Translations under genes and position numbers: made by a program
In this document: positions 6,582-15,639 of the stretch, piece by piece
How the letters are laid out: every line of letters starts with the position of its first letter
Position numbering within the stretch: the stretch's first letter is position 1
Source: Ignavibacteriales bacterium
GTDB lineage: Bacteria > Bacteroidota > Ignavibacteria > Ignavibacteriales > Ignavibacteriaceae
Length of the DNA stretch: 37,985 bases
Reading direction: 5' to 3'
Assembly (NCBI GenBank): GCA_016182615.1
Contig: JACPGF010000207.1
Span: forward strand, 1-37,985
Notes under the pieces: generated by a model
Told to the model about the DNA's origin: nothing
Database searches by the model: none
The model's input: only the letters and a program-made list of their open reading frames with translations

Positions 6582-9544
6582 TTTAACCTCTTCAGTTTTT
6601 GTTGAGCTTCTTTGCCATATATATCATCCTTATGTTTATCAAGCACAAGCTTGTACATCTCCTTTGCCTTCTTTTTATCTTTCATCGACTCGTAACACCC
6701 GGCAAGTTTCAAGTAAGACCGGGTTACCCATTCCTCGTAATTAGGGTACGAGTTAAGTATGCGTACAAATGCCGTAACTGCCTCGCTATGCTTGCCTTGG
6801 TCGATAAGCATCTGCCCGGCATAGAACTGTGCTGCCGCGCCTAAATCATCTGTCCGTTTACTGTGCAGTGCAGTAAGATACTTCGAGGCATTAGTAAACC
6901 GCTTTGCTTTCAATTCAATAAGGCCAAGCTCCAAACGGGCTTTATCGGCAAATACGGTTCCGTCATAATAAATAACAACTTCATCAAACACGTCGTAGGC
7001 CGAAGCCGGATCGCCTTTGCTGTTCAGGTTCATGCCCTTGTTGTACAAAAACTCGGCGCGCGCCTGCTCTTTTTGTATCTTTTTTATTGCTTCATCATAC
7101 AAAGCTATGGCGCCATTGTAGTTGCCTTCCGCCGAATAAATCTTTCCCGCTTCAACTACAGCAGAAACTGCCTCCTCGCTGCCGGGATACCTGTCGAACA
7201 CGGTGCGGAAATATTCCTTTGCACCGGCGTTATCACCGCCAAGCTGCGAACTTTTTGCTATACCGTAATATGCCTTGCTGGCGAGTTTACTTTTCGGGTA
7301 CCGTTTAATAAAATCGTGATAGCTCTCGATCGCTGCAACGTAATTACCCTGATTGAAGTACATCTCACCTTTTTTATAAAATAACTGGTCGGCATACCCC
7401 GCTTTGCTGCTGTTGGTAAACTCATCAATCAATGCCGAAGCCTGCTCAACTTCTCCCTTGGCAATATAACATAACTGCATACCATTTACCGCGTCAAAAA
7501 TGTAGGTGGAGCCGGGATAGTTTTTAACCACCCTGTTATAATACATTATTGATGAATCGTACGACCCCATGTTGTAATATGCATCGCCGATTGAATAATA
7601 TGCCAAAGGTATAAGTTTAGACTTGGGGGCATACGATGCCAAATATAAATACGAATTAATTGCTTCCTGCTGCTTGCCCTGCTGAAAACGTATCCAGCCC
7701 ATCATGTACAGAGAATTTTCTGTATAGGGTGAGCGCGGAAACTGTGACAGCATTTTATTAAACTCCGAAAGTGCCTGCTGAACTTTACCCGCCTTGAATA
7801 ATGTTAAACCATACTGATAGGTGAGATAGTCCTTATTGCCAACCTGAGCCTTCAGGTGAAGAATTTCGTTATACATCTTCGAAGCATCCGCGTAACGTTT
7901 TGCCGCGAGGTATGTATCGGCCAGACGCATCCGTGAATCGACCGCGCGTGAATCATTCGGATATTTTTTCAATAAATCGTTAAACGAGTATCCCGCGTTA
8001 TCATAATCTTTCAGGTTATAGTAACAGTACGCTACGCCATACAATGCCGAAGCACCCAGTTCGGGATGATTCGGGTTAACTTTTTTGTAATTTGTTAATG
8101 CATCGGTAAATTCATCTTTCTGGAAACGGCACTCGCCAAGATAAAACTGCACTTTATCATTTTCGAAGTTCGGGAATTTCTGGTCGAGTGAACTTAAATG
8201 TTTGATTGCATCATCATATTTATTAGTATAGAAGCTAGCCGCGCCAAGACCGAGCAATACGCGGTTGGCAAGTTCTTCACTCAGGCCGGGAATAGTTTTT
8301 GCCATGCTTAAGTATTTCAGCGAAGCGGTGTACTTGTTCCGGTTTAATTCTATCTCACCAAGCAATATCAGCGAGCGGGTTTTCACATCAGTATCTTGCG
8401 ATGAAGAAGCGCTCGAAAGAAAATTACCGGCCTTTTCATACATCTTGTTATTGTAATAGATAACGCCAACCTGATACTGCACGCCCTGTGCCATCGGTGA
8501 AGAAGGATACCTTTTAATAAACTCCTGATACATTTTTAAAGCATCGTTATCATTCCCCAGGTATCTTTGGCTCTCAGCTTTCCAATAGAGCGAAAGACGG
8601 GCAATGGAATCGGCTCCATCGGAGAGTTGATGAAATACCTTGTATGAATCGGCATACTTTTTCTGCTGAAAATTGCACCACGCGAGCGTGTAGTTTATTT
8701 CCCGTAGGTATGTATTCTCCGGGAAACGTTTTATCAATTCCTGCAGGGTGCCGCGGGCTTTATCATAGTCGCCAACCCTGAATAATGAATTGCCGAGCAT
8801 ATACAATGCTTCGGCCTGTTTCGCTTCGGGCAACGATTGAATAACCGGGTTTGAAAGCTCTATTATCGAGCTCTCGTATTCTTTCATTTTAAAATAGCAA
8901 TAACCAATGCGTATTTGAGCGGAGGATACAAGCGAGCTGCTTTTGTAGTATGAGAGGAGTAAATCGTAAAACTCAACAGCTTTTTTATAGTCGCCGGTTT
9001 TTTCATAAATCGAAGCAAGCGTGTAAATTGAATAATCTAAAAATTTATTATTCCTTTTATTCTGTATTGCCTGTTCAAAAAATGCCCTTGCCTCATCATA
9101 CTTCTGCTCAACGGTAAATGCCTCACCCAGCCAGTAAAGCGCGGCACCGTAATGCTCGTTTTCAGGGTAGGTGTCAATTAATATGGCAAGGCGGCTGCGG
9201 CATTTTTCATATTGCGCCAGATTAAAATACAGCAGCCCCAGTTTGTAGAGCGATTCCTCCCGGAAATTGGAGAGCTGATGAAACTTGACAACTTTTTCAA
9301 ATTCAAATACTGCTCCCGAATTATCCCCGATACGGTAAAGGCAGTCAGCGGCATAATACTGTGCCGAGGCGGCTAATGGATTATTGCTTTCATACAAGCG
9401 CGTAAAGTTTTTAAATTTAGGGTAAGCCGCGCTGAATGCCCCGCGTGAATAGTCGTACAAGGCCTGTTCATATTGCTCGTTTTTACCCTGTGGCAGTAGC
9501 AAGGTGCTGAGTATGAATAAAAATAACAAAATCTGTTTGTTCAT
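6578..9544 (-). CDS. Large secreted tetratricopeptide-repeat protein
   Basis: A 988-residue protein made almost wholly of TPR units. It has an N-terminal signal peptide (QILLFLFILSTLLLPQG) without a lipobox Cys, so it is probably periplasmic. Repeats show the usual TPR spacing with YWLGEAF, ALYMLGNSLFRVGDYDKA, ALYGVAYCYYNLKDYDNAG and AYYSIGDAYYNMGSYDSS, and helices are joined by 'RFPxS/YPxS' turns typical of BamD/YbgF-type TPR_6 repeats. I estimate well over twenty repeats. Such scaffolds hold envelope complexes together or bind peptidoglycan-associated partners. It is first in the four-gene operon and its stop overlaps the start of the barrel gene. A direct physical partnership with that barrel is likely but inferred. 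Confidence 0.85.
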   Translation of the reverse strand: MNKQILLFLFILSTLLLPQGKNEQYEQALYDYSRGAFSAAYPKFKNFTRLYESNNPLAASAQYYAADCLYRIGDNSGAVFEFEKVVKFHQLSNFREESLYKLGLLYFNLAQYEKCRSRLAILIDTYPENEHYGAALYWLGEAFTVEQKYDEARAFFEQAIQNKRNNKFLDYSIYTLASIYEKTGDYKKAVEFYDLLLSYYKSSSLVSSAQIRIGYCYFKMKEYESSIIELSNPVIQSLPEAKQAEALYMLGNSLFRVGDYDKARGTLQELIKRFPENTYLREINYTLAWCNFQQKKYADSYKVFHQLSDGADSIARLSLYWKAESQRYLGNDNDALKMYQEFIKRYPSSPMAQGVQYQVGVIYYNNKMYEKAGNFLSSASSSQDTDVKTRSLILLGEIELNRNKYTASLKYLSMAKTIPGLSEELANRVLLGLGAASFYTNKYDDAIKHLSSLDQKFPNFENDKVQFYLGECRFQKDEFTDALTNYKKVNPNHPELGASALYGVAYCYYNLKDYDNAGYSFNDLLKKYPNDSRAVDSRMRLADTYLAAKRYADASKMYNEILHLKAQVGNKDYLTYQYGLTLFKAGKVQQALSEFNKMLSQFPRSPYTENSLYMMGWIRFQQGKQQEAINSYLYLASYAPKSKLIPLAYYSIGDAYYNMGSYDSSIMYYNRVVKNYPGSTYIFDAVNGMQLCYIAKGEVEQASALIDEFTNSSKAGYADQLFYKKGEMYFNQGNYVAAIESYHDFIKRYPKSKLASKAYYGIAKSSQLGGDNAGAKEYFRTVFDRYPGSEEAVSAVVEAGKIYSAEGNYNGAIALYDEAIKKIQKEQARAEFLYNKGMNLNSKGDPASAYDVFDEVVIYYDGTVFADKARLELGLIELKAKRFTNASKYLTALHSKRTDDLGAAAQFYAGQMLIDQGKHSEAVTAFVRILNSYPNYEEWVTRSYLKLAGCYESMKDKKKAKEMYKLVLDKHKDDIYGKEAQQKLKRLK

Positions 9545-9797
9545 GGCTGTGTTTTTCCGGCTTTTTTACCGTGTATCCAGTTAAGGTTTTCTAACGATTT
9601 AATTAACCTTTAAAAATGCAAAAATATTACCGATAAATTTGCATAAAAATCCATCCCTTGGAAAAAAATTGGGTTAAACCGGAGTTTGGGGCGGGGGGCA
9701 TGTATGGGGTAAGACATAACATGCTAAGCCCTGTATTTAAGCATTTTTACAAAATCTTTAATTACGGGGTTCCACTTAGCACTTTTAAAAAACAAAA
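9545..9797. other. Gene-free gap upstream of the TPR operon
   Basis: This gap must hold the promoter of the minus-strand TPR operon. It contains an imperfect inverted repeat with arms GCATGT and ACATGC at about 9697-9723. No ORF with coding character was seen. Confidence 0.4.
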
Positions 9798-9816
9798 GGA
9801 GGGCTGAGCGCCCTCC
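9787..9816 (-). terminator. Rho-independent terminator of the metalloprotease gene
   Basis: A perfect 7-bp stem (GGAGGGC 9798-9804, GCCCTCC 9810-9816) with a 5-base loop. Read on the minus strand it is followed by TTTTGTTTTTT. It lies 25 bases after the stop of the gene at 9841. Confidence 0.85.
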
Positions 9817-9840
9817 CTTTCCTATTTTACTAAAACAAAT

Positions 9841-12800
9841 TTATCTTATTAAAACCATTTTACGTACTGTTGTAAAGTCATTCACTTTAATCCGGTAGAA
9901 ATAAGTACCCGATGCGAGATGAGAGGCATTAAAATCCAGAATATAACTGCCAGCCTGCTTTTCTTCATCAACCAAAGTCGCGATTTCTTTTCCCAAAATA
10001 TCATACAACTTAATGGTTATATAGCCGGACTTCGGCAGGTCATAGTTGATCCTTGTTGAGGGATTGAACGGATTCGGGTAATTATTCGAAAGTTTATAAG
10101 CACTTGGAATTTCCTTTAGCTTTACAGCAGGTGGCGTTACTGTTCCATAGGCTGATGAAAATACCGAACCCAGAGTGTTTTGAAATGCTGTTAAATCATT
10201 ATTTCCTGCTTTGCCAAGACCGCCGCCAATTTGCGAATTTATTAAAGTCAGAAGTGCATCCACGATTAGTTTTTCATTCGCGGCGTTTTCGCCTTCATAC
10301 GTATCAGGGTTTGCCTGTGCAATAGAGTCCAAACGGGCAGAGGCCTCACCAAAAAACCCGAGAAGCAGGAGCCTGTTGTTTTCGAGGTTTGATAGAAAGC
10401 GTACCATATCCGGGTCAGGGTTCTGATAAATGTTCGTGGAACAGGCTTCGGCAAATTCCTCCCATTGTATCGGAGCTGCATCGGTTATGTTCAGAAGGTT
10501 TAATAATGAATAATACGCATCAATAGCAACTTCGTCCCTCCCGTAGTTTTCTATTATAGTTGTATATAATAAAGCCGCAGCTTCAAGATCGTGCTCGTCA
10601 AGTTTTGCCTTTGCTGCCGCGTAAAGTTCTTCTACAGCAGATAAAGTAATTTGTACAATCGGGCGCTTGTAAATGTTATCTAAAAAATTTCCATGCACAT
10701 CGTTTAAAATAACATAATTCTCGGATGAATTTGCACACTCCATATTTGAAGGGTCATGATTCAGTACCGGACTATAAACAACCGGCACAGTGAAACGCGT
10801 GCTGAGAGGATCGTATTCGGTAGTTGCGCCCCAGTATGTTCTCTTCATATCCAAACTATTTGTTGACGATAATGCCCCGCTGAGTAAACAGGATGTATTA
10901 AAGGGTACTCCTGCACGGTCATCCATTATACTATTAAAACCTGACAATTTTGGATAGTTAAAAGTTGCCCTAGCATGATCAAAATGAATTTCAGCGTTTG
11001 AAAATCCGGTAGAATAATGGGCAATGCCATTTTCCGCAATTATGTTGCATCCGCCAAGACCCGCTACCTCACCTGAACTCTCACTATCCATTTTATTGTT
11101 AAATGCTGCCAGTGCCTGATTCCTTAAGAGTACACCATACTGTATGTTCTCGCGGATATTGTTTTTACCCAATAAAAAGTTACCACTGGACATATTAATA
11201 CCTTGTGCAAAACTACTAATTGTGTTACCATAAATAGTTCCACTACTGTAATAATTCAAAACTCCCCATCCATCCTGATTTCCGTTATTCTGAATAGTAT
11301 TGCTGAACAAATTGAGCTCAGGAATTAAAAGGCTTTGCACCCCGTACCTGCTATTTATTGTATTACGGGTTATACTTGCACTGCTGCCACTAACAAGCAG
11401 AACACCAACCGAAGCCGAATTGATGTTATTTCCATCAATGTAAACCGGTGCACCATCAAAATTACTTACAAGTATTCCATACACCACATTTTGAATTGTT
11501 GTCCCCTTGACGGTTAAGCTCACCGGTGCATCAATAGTAAGAGCGCAATTGCCGCCATTTACCGTGCAGTTGTTCAAGGAAACTGTTGCACCGCTGCCAA
11601 CAATACCACCTGTTGAACCACCGCCCATTTCAAATATTACTCCATCGGCAATTAATGAACTTCCCGGCTCAATCCTTAAAGTAGAGTTATTACGTAAATA
11701 TATTTTAGTGCCCGGGAAAATTTTAACCGTTGCATTATTTTTAATCGTCACATTATGATCGATAAATAGTTCAGGGGCTTTGAACTCCGTGCTCCTTTCA
11801 ATAAAATAGGCTTCGTTACCAAATTTGTAATCAATAAAGGTTTCACCGTTAACAACCCGCATATTCTTTAATGCAATATCACTCGCAAAGGCCTTCGATG
11901 CACGGGCATCGCTGCCCGGGAAGTTAGACGATGGGTTAGAAAGAGGATTAAAATCTTTTGGCTGAAATGGTGAGAACATACAAGAATGGCTTCCTTTGCG
12001 GTAGTCAGGGTAAACTCCCTTTACAACCCAACCAATGTTGGGAATGTTTTCCCACCAAGTATAGGTTCCAGCCAACCCTAAACTGTCTAATCCCGAACTA
12101 ATATTAGGGATAGGCTCATTGTTCACGAATCTACGGAATTTTTGACCTTTCGGCCAATCACTTTCATTTTGCCACTCCCATTTGCCGTGTGCTGATTCAA
12201 TTGCTATGGGCGCAGTGAATTTACTCCCAAAACTTCCAAAATTGAGTTGCCCTCCATTGTCAATCCATCTCCAAATAAGCATCCCACGTTTATCTTCAAG
12301 GTTCGCGGGGTTTTCCGGGATGGGCAAGTTTTTTGTCCAAATGCTCTGATTACAACTTGAATCATAGTAACTTATTATAAACCGGTTCGTGTAAGAATGG
12401 TTTACCGCGGGGTTCTCTACTACGTAAAACGGATGGTTGATATCGGTTTCGCAATTCTTTAGGTTATAGCTTCCCGGCTCTGAAATTGGCGTATAACTTA
12501 ACCAGCCGAGTTCATTTCTGAATAACGGGTTGTACATGCTGGTAACTCCCTTGAATACACCAAAACTGCCGTCAAAACTACCCATCGCGTACCAGGTATT
12601 ATCACCCATTCCGTGATCAACATCCGGGAATAAAAACAACGAGTGTGTCAGTTCATGAAAAAGTATTTGCTCCATTTTTAGAATACCATCATTGACGGAA
12701 CAGCGCAGATTATTGTAATTTCCATCCGAAATCTTTAAATACTCCGTACTGCTGCCCTGTTTGAAATCTTTGGTAGTATAGTCCCCGGCATCAAATAAAG

Positions 12801-13347
12801 AAGGCACCCCGTTTAAGCCATCCCCGGCTTGCCGGATAACACAAAAGCAAAGATGGTCAACAATACCGTCCTTATCCCTGTCTGCCAAATTGAAATCAAA
12901 ACGTTTATCAGCGCTGTCCAAAACGGTTCTTATTTGCAAATCAGTGGCGGAAACAATCGGCCACTCGTTACTGCCTACCAATGAGAATACCTCAACGGTA
13001 CCATTTGCAATATCAATGTTTTTCGTAATTATATTAAGCTCAATATGAAATTTGCCGAATGAGCATTTTTCATAATAGTCTTTTATTTCTGAATATAATT
13101 TCTGATAATATGCGATATAGGGCACAATCGGGCTAAATCCTTCAGAAACTGCTAAAACAACGCAAAGATTCACCGTATCATTTCCTGTGAAATTTGGGCG
13201 CAGGTTTGAGCCTGCCAATAGAGTGCTGTCAGGATTGAACCCGCATTGCAGGTTAAAATAGGTATTACTTTCCACCGGCGGGGTTTGTGCTAAAAACCTT
13301 CCTGAAAGTGCAAGTAAAAACACGATGAAACAAAAGAGCTTTTTCAT
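9841..13347 (-). CDS. Secreted M6-like metalloprotease with beta-helix and T9SS sorting tail
   Basis: A 1168-residue exported protein. It has a signal peptide (KKLFCFIVFLLALSGRFLAQ) and a protease domain to about residue 330 with the zinc motif HELTHS (His231, Glu232, His235), followed by FLFPDVDHG. A Ca-binding-like loop DRDKDGIVDH lies before the motif. A right-handed beta-helix spans about 520-820 (NNATVKIFPGTKIYLRNNST and many short strand repeats), then an alpha-helical segment about 930-1060. The T9SS-type tail (about 1085-1168) has NYPNPFNPSTRINYDL, YDILGKEIATL and ASGTYFYR. M6 enzymes usually read HExxHxxGLPD; here the Pro-Asp sits one residue later. A longer frame reaches 13404, but the ATG at 13347 has a good GGAG four bases upstream and starts the signal peptide. 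Confidence 0.8.
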   Translation of the reverse strand: MKKLFCFIVFLLALSGRFLAQTPPVESNTYFNLQCGFNPDSTLLAGSNLRPNFTGNDTVNLCVVLAVSEGFSPIVPYIAYYQKLYSEIKDYYEKCSFGKFHIELNIITKNIDIANGTVEVFSLVGSNEWPIVSATDLQIRTVLDSADKRFDFNLADRDKDGIVDHLCFCVIRQAGDGLNGVPSLFDAGDYTTKDFKQGSSTEYLKISDGNYNNLRCSVNDGILKMEQILFHELTHSLFLFPDVDHGMGDNTWYAMGSFDGSFGVFKGVTSMYNPLFRNELGWLSYTPISEPGSYNLKNCETDINHPFYVVENPAVNHSYTNRFIISYYDSSCNQSIWTKNLPIPENPANLEDKRGMLIWRWIDNGGQLNFGSFGSKFTAPIAIESAHGKWEWQNESDWPKGQKFRRFVNNEPIPNISSGLDSLGLAGTYTWWENIPNIGWVVKGVYPDYRKGSHSCMFSPFQPKDFNPLSNPSSNFPGSDARASKAFASDIALKNMRVVNGETFIDYKFGNEAYFIERSTEFKAPELFIDHNVTIKNNATVKIFPGTKIYLRNNSTLRIEPGSSLIADGVIFEMGGGSTGGIVGSGATVSLNNCTVNGGNCALTIDAPVSLTVKGTTIQNVVYGILVSNFDGAPVYIDGNNINSASVGVLLVSGSSASITRNTINSRYGVQSLLIPELNLFSNTIQNNGNQDGWGVLNYYSSGTIYGNTISSFAQGINMSSGNFLLGKNNIRENIQYGVLLRNQALAAFNNKMDSESSGEVAGLGGCNIIAENGIAHYSTGFSNAEIHFDHARATFNYPKLSGFNSIMDDRAGVPFNTSCLLSGALSSTNSLDMKRTYWGATTEYDPLSTRFTVPVVYSPVLNHDPSNMECANSSENYVILNDVHGNFLDNIYKRPIVQITLSAVEELYAAAKAKLDEHDLEAAALLYTTIIENYGRDEVAIDAYYSLLNLLNITDAAPIQWEEFAEACSTNIYQNPDPDMVRFLSNLENNRLLLLGFFGEASARLDSIAQANPDTYEGENAANEKLIVDALLTLINSQIGGGLGKAGNNDLTAFQNTLGSVFSSAYGTVTPPAVKLKEIPSAYKLSNNYPNPFNPSTRINYDLPKSGYITIKLYDILGKEIATLVDEEKQAGSYILDFNASHLASGTYFYRIKVNDFTTVRKMVLIR

Positions 13348-13448
13348 ACTACTCCAAAATAATTTGTGATATGTAGGTTTATTTATATTTTGGAATACAG
13401 GCATGTTTAATTTGTACCGCCATGGTATTTTTGCATACCTGCATTCCG

Positions 13449-13485
13449 CCCGCGTGGTATCTGAACATACTGCGCGGGTTTTTTT
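13449..13485 (+). terminator. GC-rich hairpin with T-run on the plus strand
   Basis: CCCGCG (13449-13454) pairs with CGCGGG (13473-13478) and is followed by seven T on the plus strand. No plus-strand gene lies upstream, so it may block antisense transcription or simply be a 3' hairpin for the minus-strand gene that ends at 13487. Confidence 0.35.
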
Positions 13486-13486
13486 G

Positions 13487-14668
13487 TTATTTTATCATGC
13501 TTACTTTTAAAGTTTGTTCCGCCCGGTTGGTTTTTAATCTTACCAGATAAACCCCCGTCGGCAGGTTTGAGGCATCAAAAACGGCCTCATGGGCACCAGC
13601 CGGTTTTTCTCCGTTGTAGAGTGTCGCAACTTCTTTTCCCAGCATGTCATACACCCGCAAAACCACGGTACATCTTTCACTAATTACATACCGGATATTT
13701 GTTGACGGGTTAAACGGGTTTGGATACGCTGAAAACAGCACCATTGTTTTCCCCGGCATTGGCTGCCGTATGCCAGTTTCACCACTTGGCAGCAATGTGT
13801 CGCCTTGGTCATTGATAAGCATGTGGCTCTCGTAAATTGTCAGTTTCCCGTGATAGTTAGCGCCAAAATACATTGTTTTACCGTCTTTCGTCAGATACAA
13901 TGCTTCTTCGTTGTTGCCGTAATATTCTCCGGTTGCTTTCAATGAATCGCTCATATAACTCAGATTTAAACGGTATGGCAGCGTATAGTGTTTCACTTCA
14001 AGACTGTAAAAAGATACATACATATCATAATTTGTAAAAACATTATAATTACCGCCTTCATACGCTTTCATGGTATCGGTTGGAACAAACAAACCTGAAG
14101 TCCAGAAAAGGCCCACCGGGCCGGGAAAAGCTCTCGGTTTGCGCCATTGTCCAGTGCTTTTGTCAACACTTGTTATTCTGGCATCCCACCAGTCAAGCAC
14201 TATCATTGTCGTGTCGTTCAAAAAATTGCACACGTCCCAGGGGCCGCCTGTGGGGTATCCCAGCCCGTTTTCCATCAGTGGTGCAGGCTGCCCCCAGTCG
14301 TTCTCCGTGCTGTCCCAGTAACATCGCATCAGTGCATTACCTGATGAAAAATAAAAAGTCTTACCATCCGGAGCTACTATAGGCCGGCCTTTTTCGCTCT
14401 GCGAGTTGACACGGGGAGTAATCAGTTGCGGGGTGCCCCACCCGGTATCTGTTTTTTCAACCCGGCATATTTTGCCATACACGTAGGAGTTCTGATAGTA
14501 CATGGTCTTTTCATCTCCGCTCAGAGTTGGCATGGTACCGCCGCCCGCGGCAAATATGCTCCAAATACGTTTTGGCTTGCTCCATTCCTCGCGCGCACGG
14601 GGAATTGTTTGTGAAAATGTTGCTATACACGATGCAAGCAATACGATTACAACTATTTTTCTTTTCAT
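13487..14668 (-). CDS. Secreted PD40/WD40-like propeller protein with T9SS sorting tail
   Basis: A 393-residue exported protein with a signal peptide (RKIVVIVLLASCIATFSQ). Its body carries PD40-type blade motifs of the 'S.DGKTMYY / YF' kind: TLSGDEKTMYYQNS near residue 50, VAPDGKTFYFSSGN near 98 and LTKDGKTMYFGANY near 258. The T9SS-type tail is at about 310-393 (AYPNPFNPSTNIRYVI, YDMLGKEVATLY, LPTGVYLVRL, ending SMIK). Such propellers often bind ligands at the cell surface, and no catalytic residues are evident. It lies 139 bases upstream of the metalloprotease start with a hairpin between, so it may be a separate transcription unit. Shared sorting tails suggest both use the same secretion route. 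The ligand is unknown. Confidence 0.75.
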   Translation of the reverse strand: MKRKIVVIVLLASCIATFSQTIPRAREEWSKPKRIWSIFAAGGGTMPTLSGDEKTMYYQNSYVYGKICRVEKTDTGWGTPQLITPRVNSQSEKGRPIVAPDGKTFYFSSGNALMRCYWDSTENDWGQPAPLMENGLGYPTGGPWDVCNFLNDTTMIVLDWWDARITSVDKSTGQWRKPRAFPGPVGLFWTSGLFVPTDTMKAYEGGNYNVFTNYDMYVSFYSLEVKHYTLPYRLNLSYMSDSLKATGEYYGNNEEALYLTKDGKTMYFGANYHGKLTIYESHMLINDQGDTLLPSGETGIRQPMPGKTMVLFSAYPNPFNPSTNIRYVISERCTVVLRVYDMLGKEVATLYNGEKPAGAHEAVFDASNLPTGVYLVRLKTNRAEQTLKVSMIK

Positions 14669-15113
14669 TGGTTTAATTCCATTTGTACTTTGTTATTCAA
14701 ATTTATCAACAGAAAACATCTCGCTCTAGTACAGGCCACTTAAACCGGGCTTCTACCGGTGGCGTGGCTGTATAGCGAATACAGTATAATTACGTAAAAA
14801 TTTTGGGATGGAAAACAAAATGCAGATATACAGCCGCTATTACATAGCGATGTAATATCTTCATGGAGAAGAAAGTTTTTAGAGGCAGAATACCGTGTAT
14901 CGAATCTGCCCGGAATATTTTTAGAAGTAGTTCCCTGACCACAACAAACCACCAACTTACATTAAAAAAACCTGTTATTCAATAGTCCTTTTGTATATTC
15001 CCGGCACCGTTATGGTTACCCGGAAAAATAAAAAAGTTGTAAATTACCACTGTTGCACTTTTTTGTAGATTCACATGAATCTAATTATTTAAATTTTCAA
15101 GTATAAAATAACT

Positions 15114-15140
15114 CCAATTTCCCAATTTCCCAATTTCCCA
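15114..15140. repeat. 8-bp tandem repeat, about 3.4 copies
   Basis: The unit CCAATTTC occurs three times without a mismatch from 15114 to 15137 and is followed by a partial CCA. It is a simple microsatellite-like tract about 500 bases upstream of tex. Confidence 0.85.
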
Positions 15141-15257
15141 AAGGATTTTTTTCAATTGTGCAAGTTTTTTTTGTACCTACTTGGCTTATGCAAATAATAT
15201 CGAATTTAGTTGCTTCACAAAAATTAACAACTGAAGTAGTAAAACGAAATTCCTATC

Positions 15258-15430
15258 ACCTAACCTCAGACTTTAGTCTGAGGTTTAAATAGCAAAAAAC
15301 CGCAGGCTTTAGCCATTACATTCTACTTTAATTATGCAAATAAATTTCCAATGGCTTGGCATCCACCCCTTTGGGGAAAGCCTGCGGTTTGATGGGGTGT
15401 GTTTCCTCAGACTAAAGTCTGAGGTTAGGT
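15258..15430. repeat. Nested inverted repeat, REP-doublet (REPIN)-like element
   Basis: The outer arms are 26 bases long and perfectly complementary (15258-15283 and 15405-15430). Each arm is itself a near-palindrome: CCTCAGACT, two bases, AGTCTGAGG. An inner pair of 14-base arms is also perfect (15297-15310 AAACCGCAGGCTTT; 15377-15390 its complement). The core between 15311 and 15376 contains the small palindrome CCCCTTTGGGG. The whole could fold into one long hairpin or a cruciform. It has the layout of two REP units in opposite orientation, which in other bacteria are mobilised by RAYT transposases; none is present in the window. Confidence 0.8.
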
Positions 15431-15639
15431 CATGGAAATTAGCATTGAAATGAGCTTAATATTTACGTTTTTTTAGAACACCCATTGGTAAGGGCTAAAC
15501 AAAAACTCAGCCCGCGTTAGCTTAAAACAGTAAAAGTACCCCTAAAACAAAAATTCTAATTTTCCAAATTGTTATTTAATTTGTTTCGGGTGAAATTAGG
15601 GCAGTCATTTTATATTTTTTTTGAAAGGTTGCCCCCGGA

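Larger units (their letters stand above)
14669..15639. other. 971-base gene-free region
   Basis: Holds an 8-bp tandem repeat (15114-15140) and a nested inverted repeat element (15258-15430), described separately. Short frames at 14740-14955 have no coding character. The promoters for the minus-strand gene at 14668 and for tex at 15640 must lie at its two ends, but I could not define them. Confidence 0.5.

Noticed and set aside
14740-14955. 71-codon minus-strand frame in the gap before tex
   Set aside because: Cys/Ser-rich mixed composition without domain-like pattern, no ribosome site, and it spans a hairpin-rich stretch.
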